Below, piece by piece: positions 1 to 6,435 of a stretch of 19,362 bases of DNA. Both the position numbers and the translations under genes were made by a program. The stretch is taken from positions 1 through 19,362 of the forward strand of contig JAIPEK010000009.1 in the NCBI GenBank assembly GCA_021737205.1, written 5' to 3'. The notes under the pieces were generated by a model. That model searched no databases. It saw only the letters and a program-made list of their open reading frames with translations, and was not told the origin of the DNA. Within the stretch, counting starts at the first letter, position 1; every line of letters starts with the position of its first letter. This stretch comes from Desulfarculaceae bacterium. GTDB taxonomy: Bacteria > Desulfobacterota > Desulfobacteria > Desulfobacterales > Desulfobacteraceae.

Positions 1-1144
1 GCTGCCAGTCCATTATGGACTGTTCGGTTAGCCGTATCATAATAACCCTTTCCATACCCGCGGCTGCATTGTACTTCTCCACAAGATCCACAACCCGGGG
101 CATCGATACCGGATTGCCGATCATTGCCGCCTGTGCCACACTCGGTTGTGCCGTTACCGGTACAAATTCCCTCATGCCTTTTTCCTTTTCATAGTATCGG
201 CATACCGGGTCTGCGTGGTCCGACTGCACTCCTATGATTTTCGGCAGGGCTTCGATGATGCCGGTCCGGTAAAACTTCATAAATCCGTTCATCACGGCTG
301 AAATATTGCCTGCGTTTCCGATGGGGACCACTACGACCTTGTCCGCCATTTCATAGTCAAAATCCTGGGCGATTTCATATGAACAGGACTCCTGGCCGAG
401 AATCCGCCACGGATTTTTCGAATTCAGCAGGACTACGGAATAGGTTGCGGACAGATGTTCCACCACCTTCATGCAGTCATCAAAAACCCCTGGGATCTCG
501 AATACATGCGCCCCGCTGCCGAGCGGCTGGGACAACTGTTGCGGCGTCACTTTCCGGTGGGGCAGCAGCACGGCCGACTTGATCGAAGGCTGGAGATAAG
601 ATGCATACAGCGCAGCCGCCGCCGAAGTATCCCCGGTTGATGCGCATACGGCAATGATCCTCTCGTCCGGATTCCGGTCGATCATCTGCTTGACCCTGGA
701 AAGGGCGCTGGCCATGCCCCGGTCCTTGAAAGATGCGCTGGGGTTCTGGCCGTCATTTTTATAATAGAAGCGCACGCCCACCTTCTTTTGAAGCAGCCGG
801 TTCGCTTGAACAACAGGGGTGTTCCCCTCTCCCAGGTACACGATCGATTCTTCAGGCAAAGAAGGACCCACGAACTCATGAAATCGGTAGATTCCTTTAA
901 ATGCCGCTTTTTTCAAAACTTTCCTGAAATCGAAAATCTTCCGCCATGTCTTGCCGGAAATTTCCTCAAGCCTTTCGGCCTGACGGTCGTAAATCATCAG
1001 CACCTGCCCGCATGCCGGGCATACATACAAAAATGTATCCGCGGAATAAGTCCGGTCGCATCCGAGGCATTTATAAAACAGCTCCCCTTTTGTTTCAGGT
1101 ATCAGGTAGGGGCGTATATCTTCAGGAAAATCATCCAGCTTCAT
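1..1144 (-). CDS. thrC: Threonine synthase, 3' end cut by window edge
   Basis: PLP enzyme converting O-phosphohomoserine to threonine, the last step of threonine synthesis, in the cytoplasm. Reading the minus strand from the ATG at 1144 gives an open frame of 381 codons that runs off at base 1, so the C-terminus is missing. The N-terminus carries a zinc-ribbon-like cysteine set (C26, C29, C42, C45), as in the longer bacterial threonine synthases. The PLP lysine is K140 in a GQNPSASFKDRGM stretch, followed by an ASTGDTSAAAA phosphate loop and a VPIGNAGNISA segment. The start codon lies inside the 3' end of serS (14-base overlap), which suggests translational coupling and a serS-thrC operon. 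The family is clear; the only doubt is the unseen C-terminal part. Confidence 0.93.
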   Translation of the reverse strand, partial: MKLDDFPEDIRPYLIPETKGELFYKCLGCDRTYSADTFLYVCPACGQVLMIYDRQAERLEEISGKTWRKIFDFRKVLKKAAFKGIYRFHEFVGPSLPEESIVYLGEGNTPVVQANRLLQKKVGVRFYYKNDGQNPSASFKDRGMASALSRVKQMIDRNPDERIIAVCASTGDTSAAAALYASYLQPSIKSAVLLPHRKVTPQQLSQPLGSGAHVFEIPGVFDDCMKVVEHLSATYSVVLLNSKNPWRILGQESCSYEIAQDFDYEMADKVVVVPIGNAGNISAVMNGFMKFYRTGIIEALPKIIGVQSDHADPVCRYYEKEKGMREFVPVTAQPSVAQAAMIGNPVSMPRVVDLVEKYNAAAGMERVIMIRLTEQSIMDWQ

Positions 1145-2414
1145 GTTGAATTATTTTGTCTCCTCCCATGTATGGTTGCAAAGCGACAGGAATTGTAACA
1201 CACCCGTCCTCCCGTTGAAAGTTTTCCAGTATGGCGGCGAAGGTTCTGCCCACGGCAAGTCCGGACCCGTTCAGCGTGTGGGCGAACTCCGCCCTTTTCC
1301 GATCTTTTCTTTTGAACTTGATCCCGGCTCTTCTGGCCTGAAAGCTTTCGCAGTTGCTGCAGGAGGAAATTTCCCTGTATTTGTTCTGTCCGGGCATCCA
1401 TACTTCAATGTCGTAGGTTTTGGCCGCGGAAAACCCGATATCCCCGGCACACAAAGTCACCACCCTGTACGGAAGTTCAAGCCGCTTTAGAATCTCTTCC
1501 GCATTTGCCAGAAGATCCTCGAGTTCATCGTATGAGGTTTCCGGGTCGGTATACTTGACCAGTTCCACTTTATTAAACTGGTGCTGTCGTATGAGGCCTT
1601 TTGTATCTTTCCCGTAGGAGCCGGCCTCCGACCTGAAACAGGGGGTGTAGGCGGCGAACTTGATCGGAAGGTCCTGTTGCTGAAGGGTTTCATCCGCATA
1701 AATGTTGGCCATGGGCACCTCGGAGGTGGGGATCATGTAATAATCCCAACCTTCCAGCTTGAACAGATCCTCCTTGAATTTCGGCAGCTGTCCGGTTCCG
1801 GTGAGACTTGAGCTGTTCACTATAAAAGGGGGCAGCGTCTCGGTATACCCGTGCTCTTTGACATGGACATCCAGCATAAGATTGATCAACGCGCGCTCCA
1901 TCCGGGCCCCCTGACCCATATAAAGGGGAAACCTGGCCCCGGCGATTTTGGAAGCACGCTGGAAATCCAGAATTCCCAGCTTCTCGCCCAAATCCCAGTG
2001 CGGCTTGACTTCGAAGTCGAATTCGGGGACAGTCCCTATTGCCTTTACAAGCGCATTGTCCTCTTCATCTTTTCCTGCCGGCACATCCGGATGGGGAATA
2101 TTGGGCAGGGAAATCATGAAATCATGAATCCGATCCTCTGTAGCCGAAAGTTCCCTGTCCAGCTCTTTTATGTCGGCAGACACCTCTTTCATCTCATCGA
2201 TTACAGGCTGTGCGTCCTCTCCGGCTTTTTTCATCCGCGCTATTTTATCGGAGACCGTGTTTCTCTCATTCCTCATTTTCTCGATTTTCTGAAGAATCTC
2301 GCGCCGCTTTTTCTCATCTTTCGAAAAGGCTTTGAAATCCGCATCGTCGCCCCGCCTGGAAACCGCATGTTCCACCTGTTCCAAATTGTCTCTTACAAAC
2401 TTTATATCCAGCAT
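1131..2414 (-). CDS. serS: Seryl-tRNA synthetase
   Basis: Class II aminoacyl-tRNA synthetase that charges tRNA-Ser (and tRNA-Sec) with serine in the cytoplasm. The 427-residue length is normal for bacterial SerS. The N-terminal ~110 residues are rich in K, E and R and form the long tRNA-binding coiled-coil arm. The class II core follows, with motif 2 around TPCFRSEAGSYGKDTKG and motif 3 around LNGSGLAVGRTFAAILEN; the SSCSNCESFQARR signature lies between them. The frame begins MLDIKFVRDN, typical of the family. The last codons overlap the start of thrC. A candidate promoter lies about 60 to 85 bases upstream. Nothing looks degraded. Confidence 0.97.
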   Translation of the reverse strand: MLDIKFVRDNLEQVEHAVSRRGDDADFKAFSKDEKKRREILQKIEKMRNERNTVSDKIARMKKAGEDAQPVIDEMKEVSADIKELDRELSATEDRIHDFMISLPNIPHPDVPAGKDEEDNALVKAIGTVPEFDFEVKPHWDLGEKLGILDFQRASKIAGARFPLYMGQGARMERALINLMLDVHVKEHGYTETLPPFIVNSSSLTGTGQLPKFKEDLFKLEGWDYYMIPTSEVPMANIYADETLQQQDLPIKFAAYTPCFRSEAGSYGKDTKGLIRQHQFNKVELVKYTDPETSYDELEDLLANAEEILKRLELPYRVVTLCAGDIGFSAAKTYDIEVWMPGQNKYREISSCSNCESFQARRAGIKFKRKDRKRAEFAHTLNGSGLAVGRTFAAILENFQREDGCVTIPVALQPYMGGDKIIQHEAG

Positions 2415-2457
2415 ATACGATCCAACCTGATTTAGTCATACCATTCATTGTTAAATA

Positions 2458-2500
2458 CCTGATATCAGGCATTTAAAGATTCTTTGCCAATTATGGTCAA
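2458..2500 (-). promoter_or_regulatory. Candidate serS promoter with 12-nt palindrome at +1
   Basis: On the minus strand a TTGACC hexamer (2495-2500) is followed after 17 bases by TTTAAA (2472-2477), a plausible sigma-70 pair. Just downstream, where transcription would begin, lies the perfect palindrome CCTGATATCAGG (2458-2469), a possible operator. This is pattern matching only; the -10 match is weak (4 of 6). Confidence 0.35.
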
Positions 2501-2539
2501 ATACCACGATGCCATGAAACAGTCAATAATTATTGAGTA

Positions 2540-2568
2540 TTGACAATTCGTCACTTCTGTAGCATATT
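2540..2568 (+). promoter_or_regulatory. Candidate promoter of the cyclo-ligase gene
   Basis: A perfect TTGACA (2540-2545) is followed after 17 bases by CATATT (2563-2568). Transcription from here would begin near 2575. That leaves too little leader for the ATG at 2580 but fits the ATG at 2601, which also has the better ribosome binding site. Confidence 0.4.
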
Positions 2569-2600
2569 AAGTAAAAATTATGTATCTTGAGGAAAGTTTT

Positions 2601-3188
2601 ATGGATGAGATAAAAGGCCCCAAAGACGGCATTTTAAACAAAATTGCAGAAGTGATTGCTCATTTTTCTCGAGAAGAGCAGATTGCCAAACAAAAGACGA
2701 TTGAAAACAAACTCTTTGAGTTTGCCAATTTTATAGAAGCGGTGACGGTATTTTCATACACAGGCAAAGCCGGCGAAATTCCAGCCGAAAATGTCATCAG
2801 ACGGGCACTGGAGCTTGAAAAGGCCGTTGTTCTTCCCGTTTACCCGGGCCCGAAAAATTCGGTCAATCTCTACCGTATAAACGAATTTTCTTCCGACCTC
2901 GTGGAAAACGACGCAGGCGTTCTCGAGCCGATACCCCGCAAATGCAAGAGAACAAAACCCGAAGAAATCGACGTGGCATTGATCCCCGGACTTGTTTTTG
3001 ACGACAAAGGCGGTCGGATCGGATTCGGGGACGGTTTTTACAAAAAACTCATCACTCAGCTGCCGGAAACGTGCAGGAAAATTTCCCTTGCGTTTGAAGA
3101 GCAGGTCGTGGACCAGGTGAACATGGATTCTCGGAAACATTCCGTGGACATCATTATAACGGACAAGCGAGTCATCTATAAAATCTGA
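2601..3188 (+). CDS. 5-formyltetrahydrofolate cyclo-ligase family protein
   Basis: Predicted ATP-dependent 5-formyl-THF cyclo-ligase (methenyl-THF synthetase), which returns 5-formyl-THF to the one-carbon pool. The 195-residue length matches the family. The diagnostic C-terminal block is seen at about residues 129-150: PGLVFDDKGGRIGFGDGFYKK, corresponding to the usual PG(L/V)AFD..G.RLGYGGGYYD. The N-terminal region contains a short F-S-Y-T strand and a VVLPVY strand, as in the fold. An in-frame ATG at 2580 would add seven residues, but the 2601 ATG has a GAGG motif eight bases upstream, so I prefer it. The gene is monocistronic and ends 11 bases from the convergent channel gene. In many bacteria the gene is called fthC/ygfA. 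Confidence 0.88.
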   Translation: MDEIKGPKDGILNKIAEVIAHFSREEQIAKQKTIENKLFEFANFIEAVTVFSYTGKAGEIPAENVIRRALELEKAVVLPVYPGPKNSVNLYRINEFSSDLVENDAGVLEPIPRKCKRTKPEEIDVALIPGLVFDDKGGRIGFGDGFYKKLITQLPETCRKISLAFEEQVVDQVNMDSRKHSVDIIITDKRVIYKI

Positions 3189-3199
3189 CGGGTCTGCGG

Positions 3200-4198
3200 T
3201 CAGGGGTTCAGGTCCTTGTGAAACAGATTGAGATTGTGCGGGGGCCCCATGGCGATCACCGTGTCCCCGGCCTCAAGAAGTGTATCAAAAGACGGATTAA
3301 ACAGCATCTCCCCGCTCTCCTTTTTTACGGCGATCACAATCAGGTTGTATTTCTGCCGGATACCCGAATCCTTGAGCGCTACATTGACGAATCCGGAATG
3401 AGTGGACACGTACGATTCCTCTATCTGTATTGCCTCTTCCTTTCTGGACAGGGCGATATCCAGAAAACTGCTCACACTCGGCCGTAAAAGTTTCAATCCC
3501 ATGGATGCCGCCCCGATATCATAGGGGGATTCCACTTTATTGGCACCGGCGATCATCAGCTTCTGCTTGACGTCCTGACTTCCGGCCCGGGCCATGATAT
3601 AGATCATGGGATTGAGCTGCCGGGCCGTCAGCACCAGAAACACATTGGCGGTGTCAGTGGCAAGGGCGGCGACAAAATAGGCGGCGCGCTCGATACCCGC
3701 CTTGCGCAGGGTTTCCTCGCTGGAAGCGTCCCCGTTCAGATAGAGCATATTGTCCTTTTCCAGAACCGATACCAGGGCCTCATCCTTTTCTATCACCACC
3801 ATATTGGACGTCTCTTCTTTTACCAGCTTACAGAGCATCCTTCCGATCCGTCCGTACCCGCAGATGATATAATGGTTTTCAAGCTTTTCAATCTCTTTGT
3901 TCAACTTTCTCCTCCCGAGAATGGTTACAAGTTCCCCTTCCACTATGGACTGCACGATCACCCCGGCCAGATAAAGAAAATACCCCACTCCCACAAAGAT
4001 CAGCACCATGGTAAAAATCCTGCCGGTGGTACCGACATCGTGCACTTCGAGAAATCCCACGGTACTGACGGTGATCGCGGTCATATAAGCCGAATCAACA
4101 AGGCTCCAGTCCTCTATGATCATATAGCCCGCAGTCCCGCCGATAAAAATCAGCACTGCTATGGCAGCGGCAACCCATATCCTGGTAAGTTTGTCCAT
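3200..4198 (-). CDS. Two-TM potassium channel with RCK (TrkA-N) regulatory domain
   Basis: Predicted MthK-like inner-membrane ion channel. Residues 6-28 and 62-86 are hydrophobic helices flanking a pore loop; the filter reads TVSTVGFLEV (T46-V47-G48-F49-L50). A cytoplasmic RCK-N Rossmann domain follows, with nucleotide-binding GYGRIG at 114-119 and an acidic residue after the second strand (VVIEKDE). A TrkA-C-like domain fills the C-terminus (about 250-332), ending in a typical GDTVIAMGPP strand. The 332-residue length matches one-RCK channels. The usual second filter glycine (TVGYG) is replaced by leucine, so ion selectivity should not be assumed. There is no strong Shine-Dalgarno motif before the ATG. 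The gene is divergent from pcm and convergent with the cyclo-ligase gene. Confidence 0.88.
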   Translation of the reverse strand: MDKLTRIWVAAAIAVLIFIGGTAGYMIIEDWSLVDSAYMTAITVSTVGFLEVHDVGTTGRIFTMVLIFVGVGYFLYLAGVIVQSIVEGELVTILGRRKLNKEIEKLENHYIICGYGRIGRMLCKLVKEETSNMVVIEKDEALVSVLEKDNMLYLNGDASSEETLRKAGIERAAYFVAALATDTANVFLVLTARQLNPMIYIMARAGSQDVKQKLMIAGANKVESPYDIGAASMGLKLLRPSVSSFLDIALSRKEEAIQIEESYVSTHSGFVNVALKDSGIRQKYNLIVIAVKKESGEMLFNPSFDTLLEAGDTVIAMGPPHNLNLFHKDLNP

Positions 4199-4204
4199 GC
4201 CTGA

Positions 4205-4233
4205 TTTTTAACCGGGAAAGAGAAAAAAGTCAA
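4205..4233 (-). promoter_or_regulatory. Candidate promoter of the potassium channel gene
   Basis: On the minus strand TTGACT (4228-4233), a 17-base spacer and TAAAAA (4205-4210) form a sigma-70-like pair. The -10 ends only six bases from the ATG at 4198, so if real the transcript would be nearly leaderless. This agrees with the lack of a ribosome binding site. Confidence 0.3.
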
Positions 4234-4271
4234 CGATCACCCGCTCTGAAAACCGGGACTCTTCTATTTTC

Positions 4272-4300
4272 TTGACTGAAACGCGGAATGCTGCTAATAA
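4272..4300 (+). promoter_or_regulatory. Candidate promoter of pcm
   Basis: TTGACT (4272-4277), a 17-base spacer and TAATAA (4295-4300) form a good sigma-70-like pair on the plus strand. It would begin transcription at about 4307, right at the preferred pcm ATG (4308), implying a leaderless message. The same TTG could be read as an upstream start codon in frame, but I consider it part of the -35 box. Confidence 0.35.
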
Positions 4301-4307
4301 AAGTAGC

Positions 4308-4964
4308 ATGAAAGAAGAGCCGAAAAAATATGAACAATGGCGGCAGCGAATGGTGGATAACCAGATCGTCTCCCGGGGAATCACGGATGACAACGTGGTC
4401 CGCGCAATGAAAAAAGTCCCCAGACACCTCTTTGTCAGTGAAGCACTGACCGAAAGCGCCTATGGAGATTTTCCGCTCCCCATCGGAGAAGGGCAGACGA
4501 TCTCCCAGCCGTATATAATAGCCGAAATGACCAAGGCCCTCGATCTTACCGGCAATGAAAGAGTCCTTGAAATCGGTACCGGCTCCGGGTACCAGGCCGC
4601 CATCCTGGCGGAAATCGTGTACCGCGTGTACACCATCGAAAGGAACAACACTCTTTTTCTAAGCGCCCGGCGGCTGTTTGACGGACTCAAATACTACAAC
4701 ATCGTCACCAAGTACTCCGACGGTACCCAGGGATGGACGGAAGAGAGTCCGTTTGACGCCATTATCGTTACAGCCGGAGGTGAGTCCATTCCTCAGCCGC
4801 TCATTGACCAGCTTGCGCCCGGTGGTCGTCTGGTCATGCCGGTGGGGGGGAACTTCACCCAGGACCTTCTGAAAGTTGAAAAAACCGGCCAGGGACTGAC
4901 CACCACCAGCCTCGGCGGGTGCAGGTTCGTCAAGCTCATCGGCCAACACGGCTGGAAGGACTGA
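4308..4964 (+). CDS. pcm: Protein-L-isoaspartate O-methyltransferase
   Basis: SAM-dependent methyltransferase that starts repair of L-isoaspartyl residues in damaged proteins; cytoplasmic. The 218-residue product begins MKEEPKKYEQWRQRMVDNQI, close to the family's usual start. The signature GEGQTISQPYIIA is at 60-72, and SAM-binding motif I, VLEIGTGSGYQAAIL, at 86-100. DAIIVTAGGESIP and LAPGGRLVMPVG follow in the C-terminal half. An in-frame TTG at 4272 would add 12 residues, but that TTG coincides with a candidate -35 box and lies outside the conserved region. No clear Shine-Dalgarno motif precedes either start. It is the first gene of the plus-strand run and is followed after three bases by the YqaA-type gene. 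Confidence 0.95.
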   Translation: MKEEPKKYEQWRQRMVDNQIVSRGITDDNVVRAMKKVPRHLFVSEALTESAYGDFPLPIGEGQTISQPYIIAEMTKALDLTGNERVLEIGTGSGYQAAILAEIVYRVYTIERNNTLFLSARRLFDGLKYYNIVTKYSDGTQGWTEESPFDAIIVTAGGESIPQPLIDQLAPGGRLVMPVGGNFTQDLLKVEKTGQGLTTTSLGGCRFVKLIGQHGWKD

Positions 4965-4967
4965 TCC

Positions 4968-5549
4968 TTGCTTCGACGGTCTTATGACTGGGTGCTGGGA
5001 TGGGCTGACAGACCTGGCGGTTCATGGGCCCTTTTTATTATTGCCTTCTGTGAGTCCTCGTTTTTTCCCATCCCGCCGGATATTCTCCTGATCGCGCTTG
5101 CCGTGGGCAAACCCGCAAAAGCGTTCCGGTTCGCCGTGATATGCAGTGCAGGGTCCATCCTCGGCGCATTGCTGGGATATGTTATCGGATTGCAGTTCAT
5201 GGATCTTGTCGGCCATCACATTATTGAGTTCTACCACCTGACGGAAAAAATGGAATATCTCGGCTCTCTCTTTAACCGGTGGGATGCCTGGGCCATATCC
5301 ATCGCCGGGTTTACCCCGCTGCCGTTTAAACTCTTTACCATATCAGCCGGCGCATTCCGGATCAACCTGCCGATTTTCCTCCTGGCAGCCGCTTTTTCCC
5401 GCACGCTGCGGTTCATGATACTGGCCGGCCTGATTTTCCTTTTCGGTCCCGGCATCAAACGGTTTATTGACACGTATTTCAACAGCCTTGCAGTTGCTTT
5501 CACCGTTTTGCTCGTGGCCGGGTTTGTTGCTGTAAAGTATTTATTCTGA
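4968..5549 (+). CDS. YqaA family (DedA/VTT-like) inner membrane protein
   Basis: A 193-residue multi-pass membrane protein of the YqaA branch of the DedA/VTT (SNARE-associated) superfamily. Members are poorly characterised; relatives are implicated in lipid carrier handling and membrane homeostasis. The N-terminal LRRSYDWVLGWADRPGG and FCESSFFPIPPDILLIALA segments are characteristic, followed by a glycine-rich GALLGYVIG helix, a GFTPLPFKLFTISAGA reentrant segment and two C-terminal helices. The start is a TTG at 4968. It has a GGAAGGA ribosome binding site seven bases upstream, inside the end of pcm, and there is no in-frame ATG near the N-terminus. The three-base gap to pcm points to co-transcription. 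Confidence 0.85.
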   Translation: MLRRSYDWVLGWADRPGGSWALFIIAFCESSFFPIPPDILLIALAVGKPAKAFRFAVICSAGSILGALLGYVIGLQFMDLVGHHIIEFYHLTEKMEYLGSLFNRWDAWAISIAGFTPLPFKLFTISAGAFRINLPIFLLAAAFSRTLRFMILAGLIFLFGPGIKRFIDTYFNSLAVAFTVLLVAGFVAVKYLF

Positions 5550-5562
5550 TATAAGATACCCC

Positions 5563-6435
5563 ATGATGCAATGGTATGATCCACCCACGGTAAATGAATA
5601 TCTCAGAAGAACGTTTTCCGTCCTGAATATATCGGTTCTCGTGCTCACTTGTATTTTTGCGGCCGCGGAATTCAGGTACAACTGGTGTGAAAACCTTCTC
5701 GGACGCTATCTTGCCACCACCAACCAGAACAGGCCCGAAACCGGTGCCATATGGAAAACCGGAGAAATGGCCTCCAGTGCCAAAAATTACCTGAAAGATA
5801 TCGTGTCCAAACAGAAGGCCACCCGTCTTCACGTACAAAAATCAGAATCATTCTTGGAGATCGCAAAAGGTCTGATGCCGGGTGAGTGGATCAATATCGA
5901 AAAAGAACATTTCAAAAAACTCTACCTGGAGCTGTCTGACCCTTTGGCGGAAAAAATCCTCAACCCGGTGAAAATGATCTGGCTTTTGAACGGTCCCGAG
6001 CTGGACCGGATTTTCATAGAAGGCGAACAGAAAGGCATCCGGATCTATTTTCTGAACACAGCCAACAAAGTGTTGAAAAGGGTCCATCTGGATATGAAAC
6101 TTCTGGATCAGTTTGAAAAAAAGAGCCTTTCCATTCAAGCCTCTCTTGAAGAGTTCGACGGATTTACAGGCCGCATCTACAAAGCCTCTCCTTTTTTCCG
6201 GGCCGTAATGAATCTTCCCCCGGATATGATGGGGGATTTGATCGGCAATCCGTCTATTCTGCTCGAAGAAAAAGGGCGTATCGTCCGGGCCGGCATCTGG
6301 AACGAGGCAAAAGAGGGATATATCCGGCTCGGCTTCGAATTCGTGCATGAATCCGTGCATAAAGTGGTTTTTGTCAAAGGAAGGGAATGGGCGGTCTGGC
6401 AGCTGAGCATCAACCTCAAGGAAGGATCTTCATGA
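5563..6435 (+). CDS. Uncharacterised single-TM protein upstream of PBP
   Basis: I do not recognise this 290-residue protein. Residues about 18-37 (SVLNISVLVLTCIFAAAEF) are a probable membrane anchor, so the remaining ~250 residues are likely periplasmic. They contain an amphipathic helical stretch (about 65-100) and then mixed strand-helix regions. Strands such as IRIYFLN and HKVVFVKGREWAVWQLSINL give an impression of an alpha/beta sensory or scaffold fold, but no catalytic motif stands out. Adjacent ATGs at 5563 and 5566 are possible starts; neither has a strong ribosome binding site. The gene follows the YqaA-type gene by 13 bases. Its stop overlaps the PBP start (ATGA at 6432-6435), so a role tied to the PBP is the best guess, without direct evidence. 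Confidence 0.8.
   Translation: MMQWYDPPTVNEYLRRTFSVLNISVLVLTCIFAAAEFRYNWCENLLGRYLATTNQNRPETGAIWKTGEMASSAKNYLKDIVSKQKATRLHVQKSESFLEIAKGLMPGEWINIEKEHFKKLYLELSDPLAEKILNPVKMIWLLNGPELDRIFIEGEQKGIRIYFLNTANKVLKRVHLDMKLLDQFEKKSLSIQASLEEFDGFTGRIYKASPFFRAVMNLPPDMMGDLIGNPSILLEEKGRIVRAGIWNEAKEGYIRLGFEFVHESVHKVVFVKGREWAVWQLSINLKEGSS

Noticed and set aside
1851..2435. Long plus-strand frame antisense to serS (194 residues)
   Set aside because: It is a shadow of the serS coding strand with no ribosome binding site or recognisable motif.
2580..2600. ATG at 2580 as the cyclo-ligase start
   Set aside because: It has no ribosome binding site and lies only about 12 bases from the candidate -10; the 2601 ATG has GAGG at good spacing.
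4272..4307. TTG at 4272 as the start of pcm, adding 12 residues
   Set aside because: The added residues lie outside the conserved family start, there is no ribosome binding site, and the TTG forms part of a good -35 hexamer.
6387..6431. ATG at 6387 as the PBP start
   Set aside because: It lies 49 bases inside the preceding gene. The ATG at 6432 has a GAAGGA site and begins a normal membrane-anchor N-terminus.
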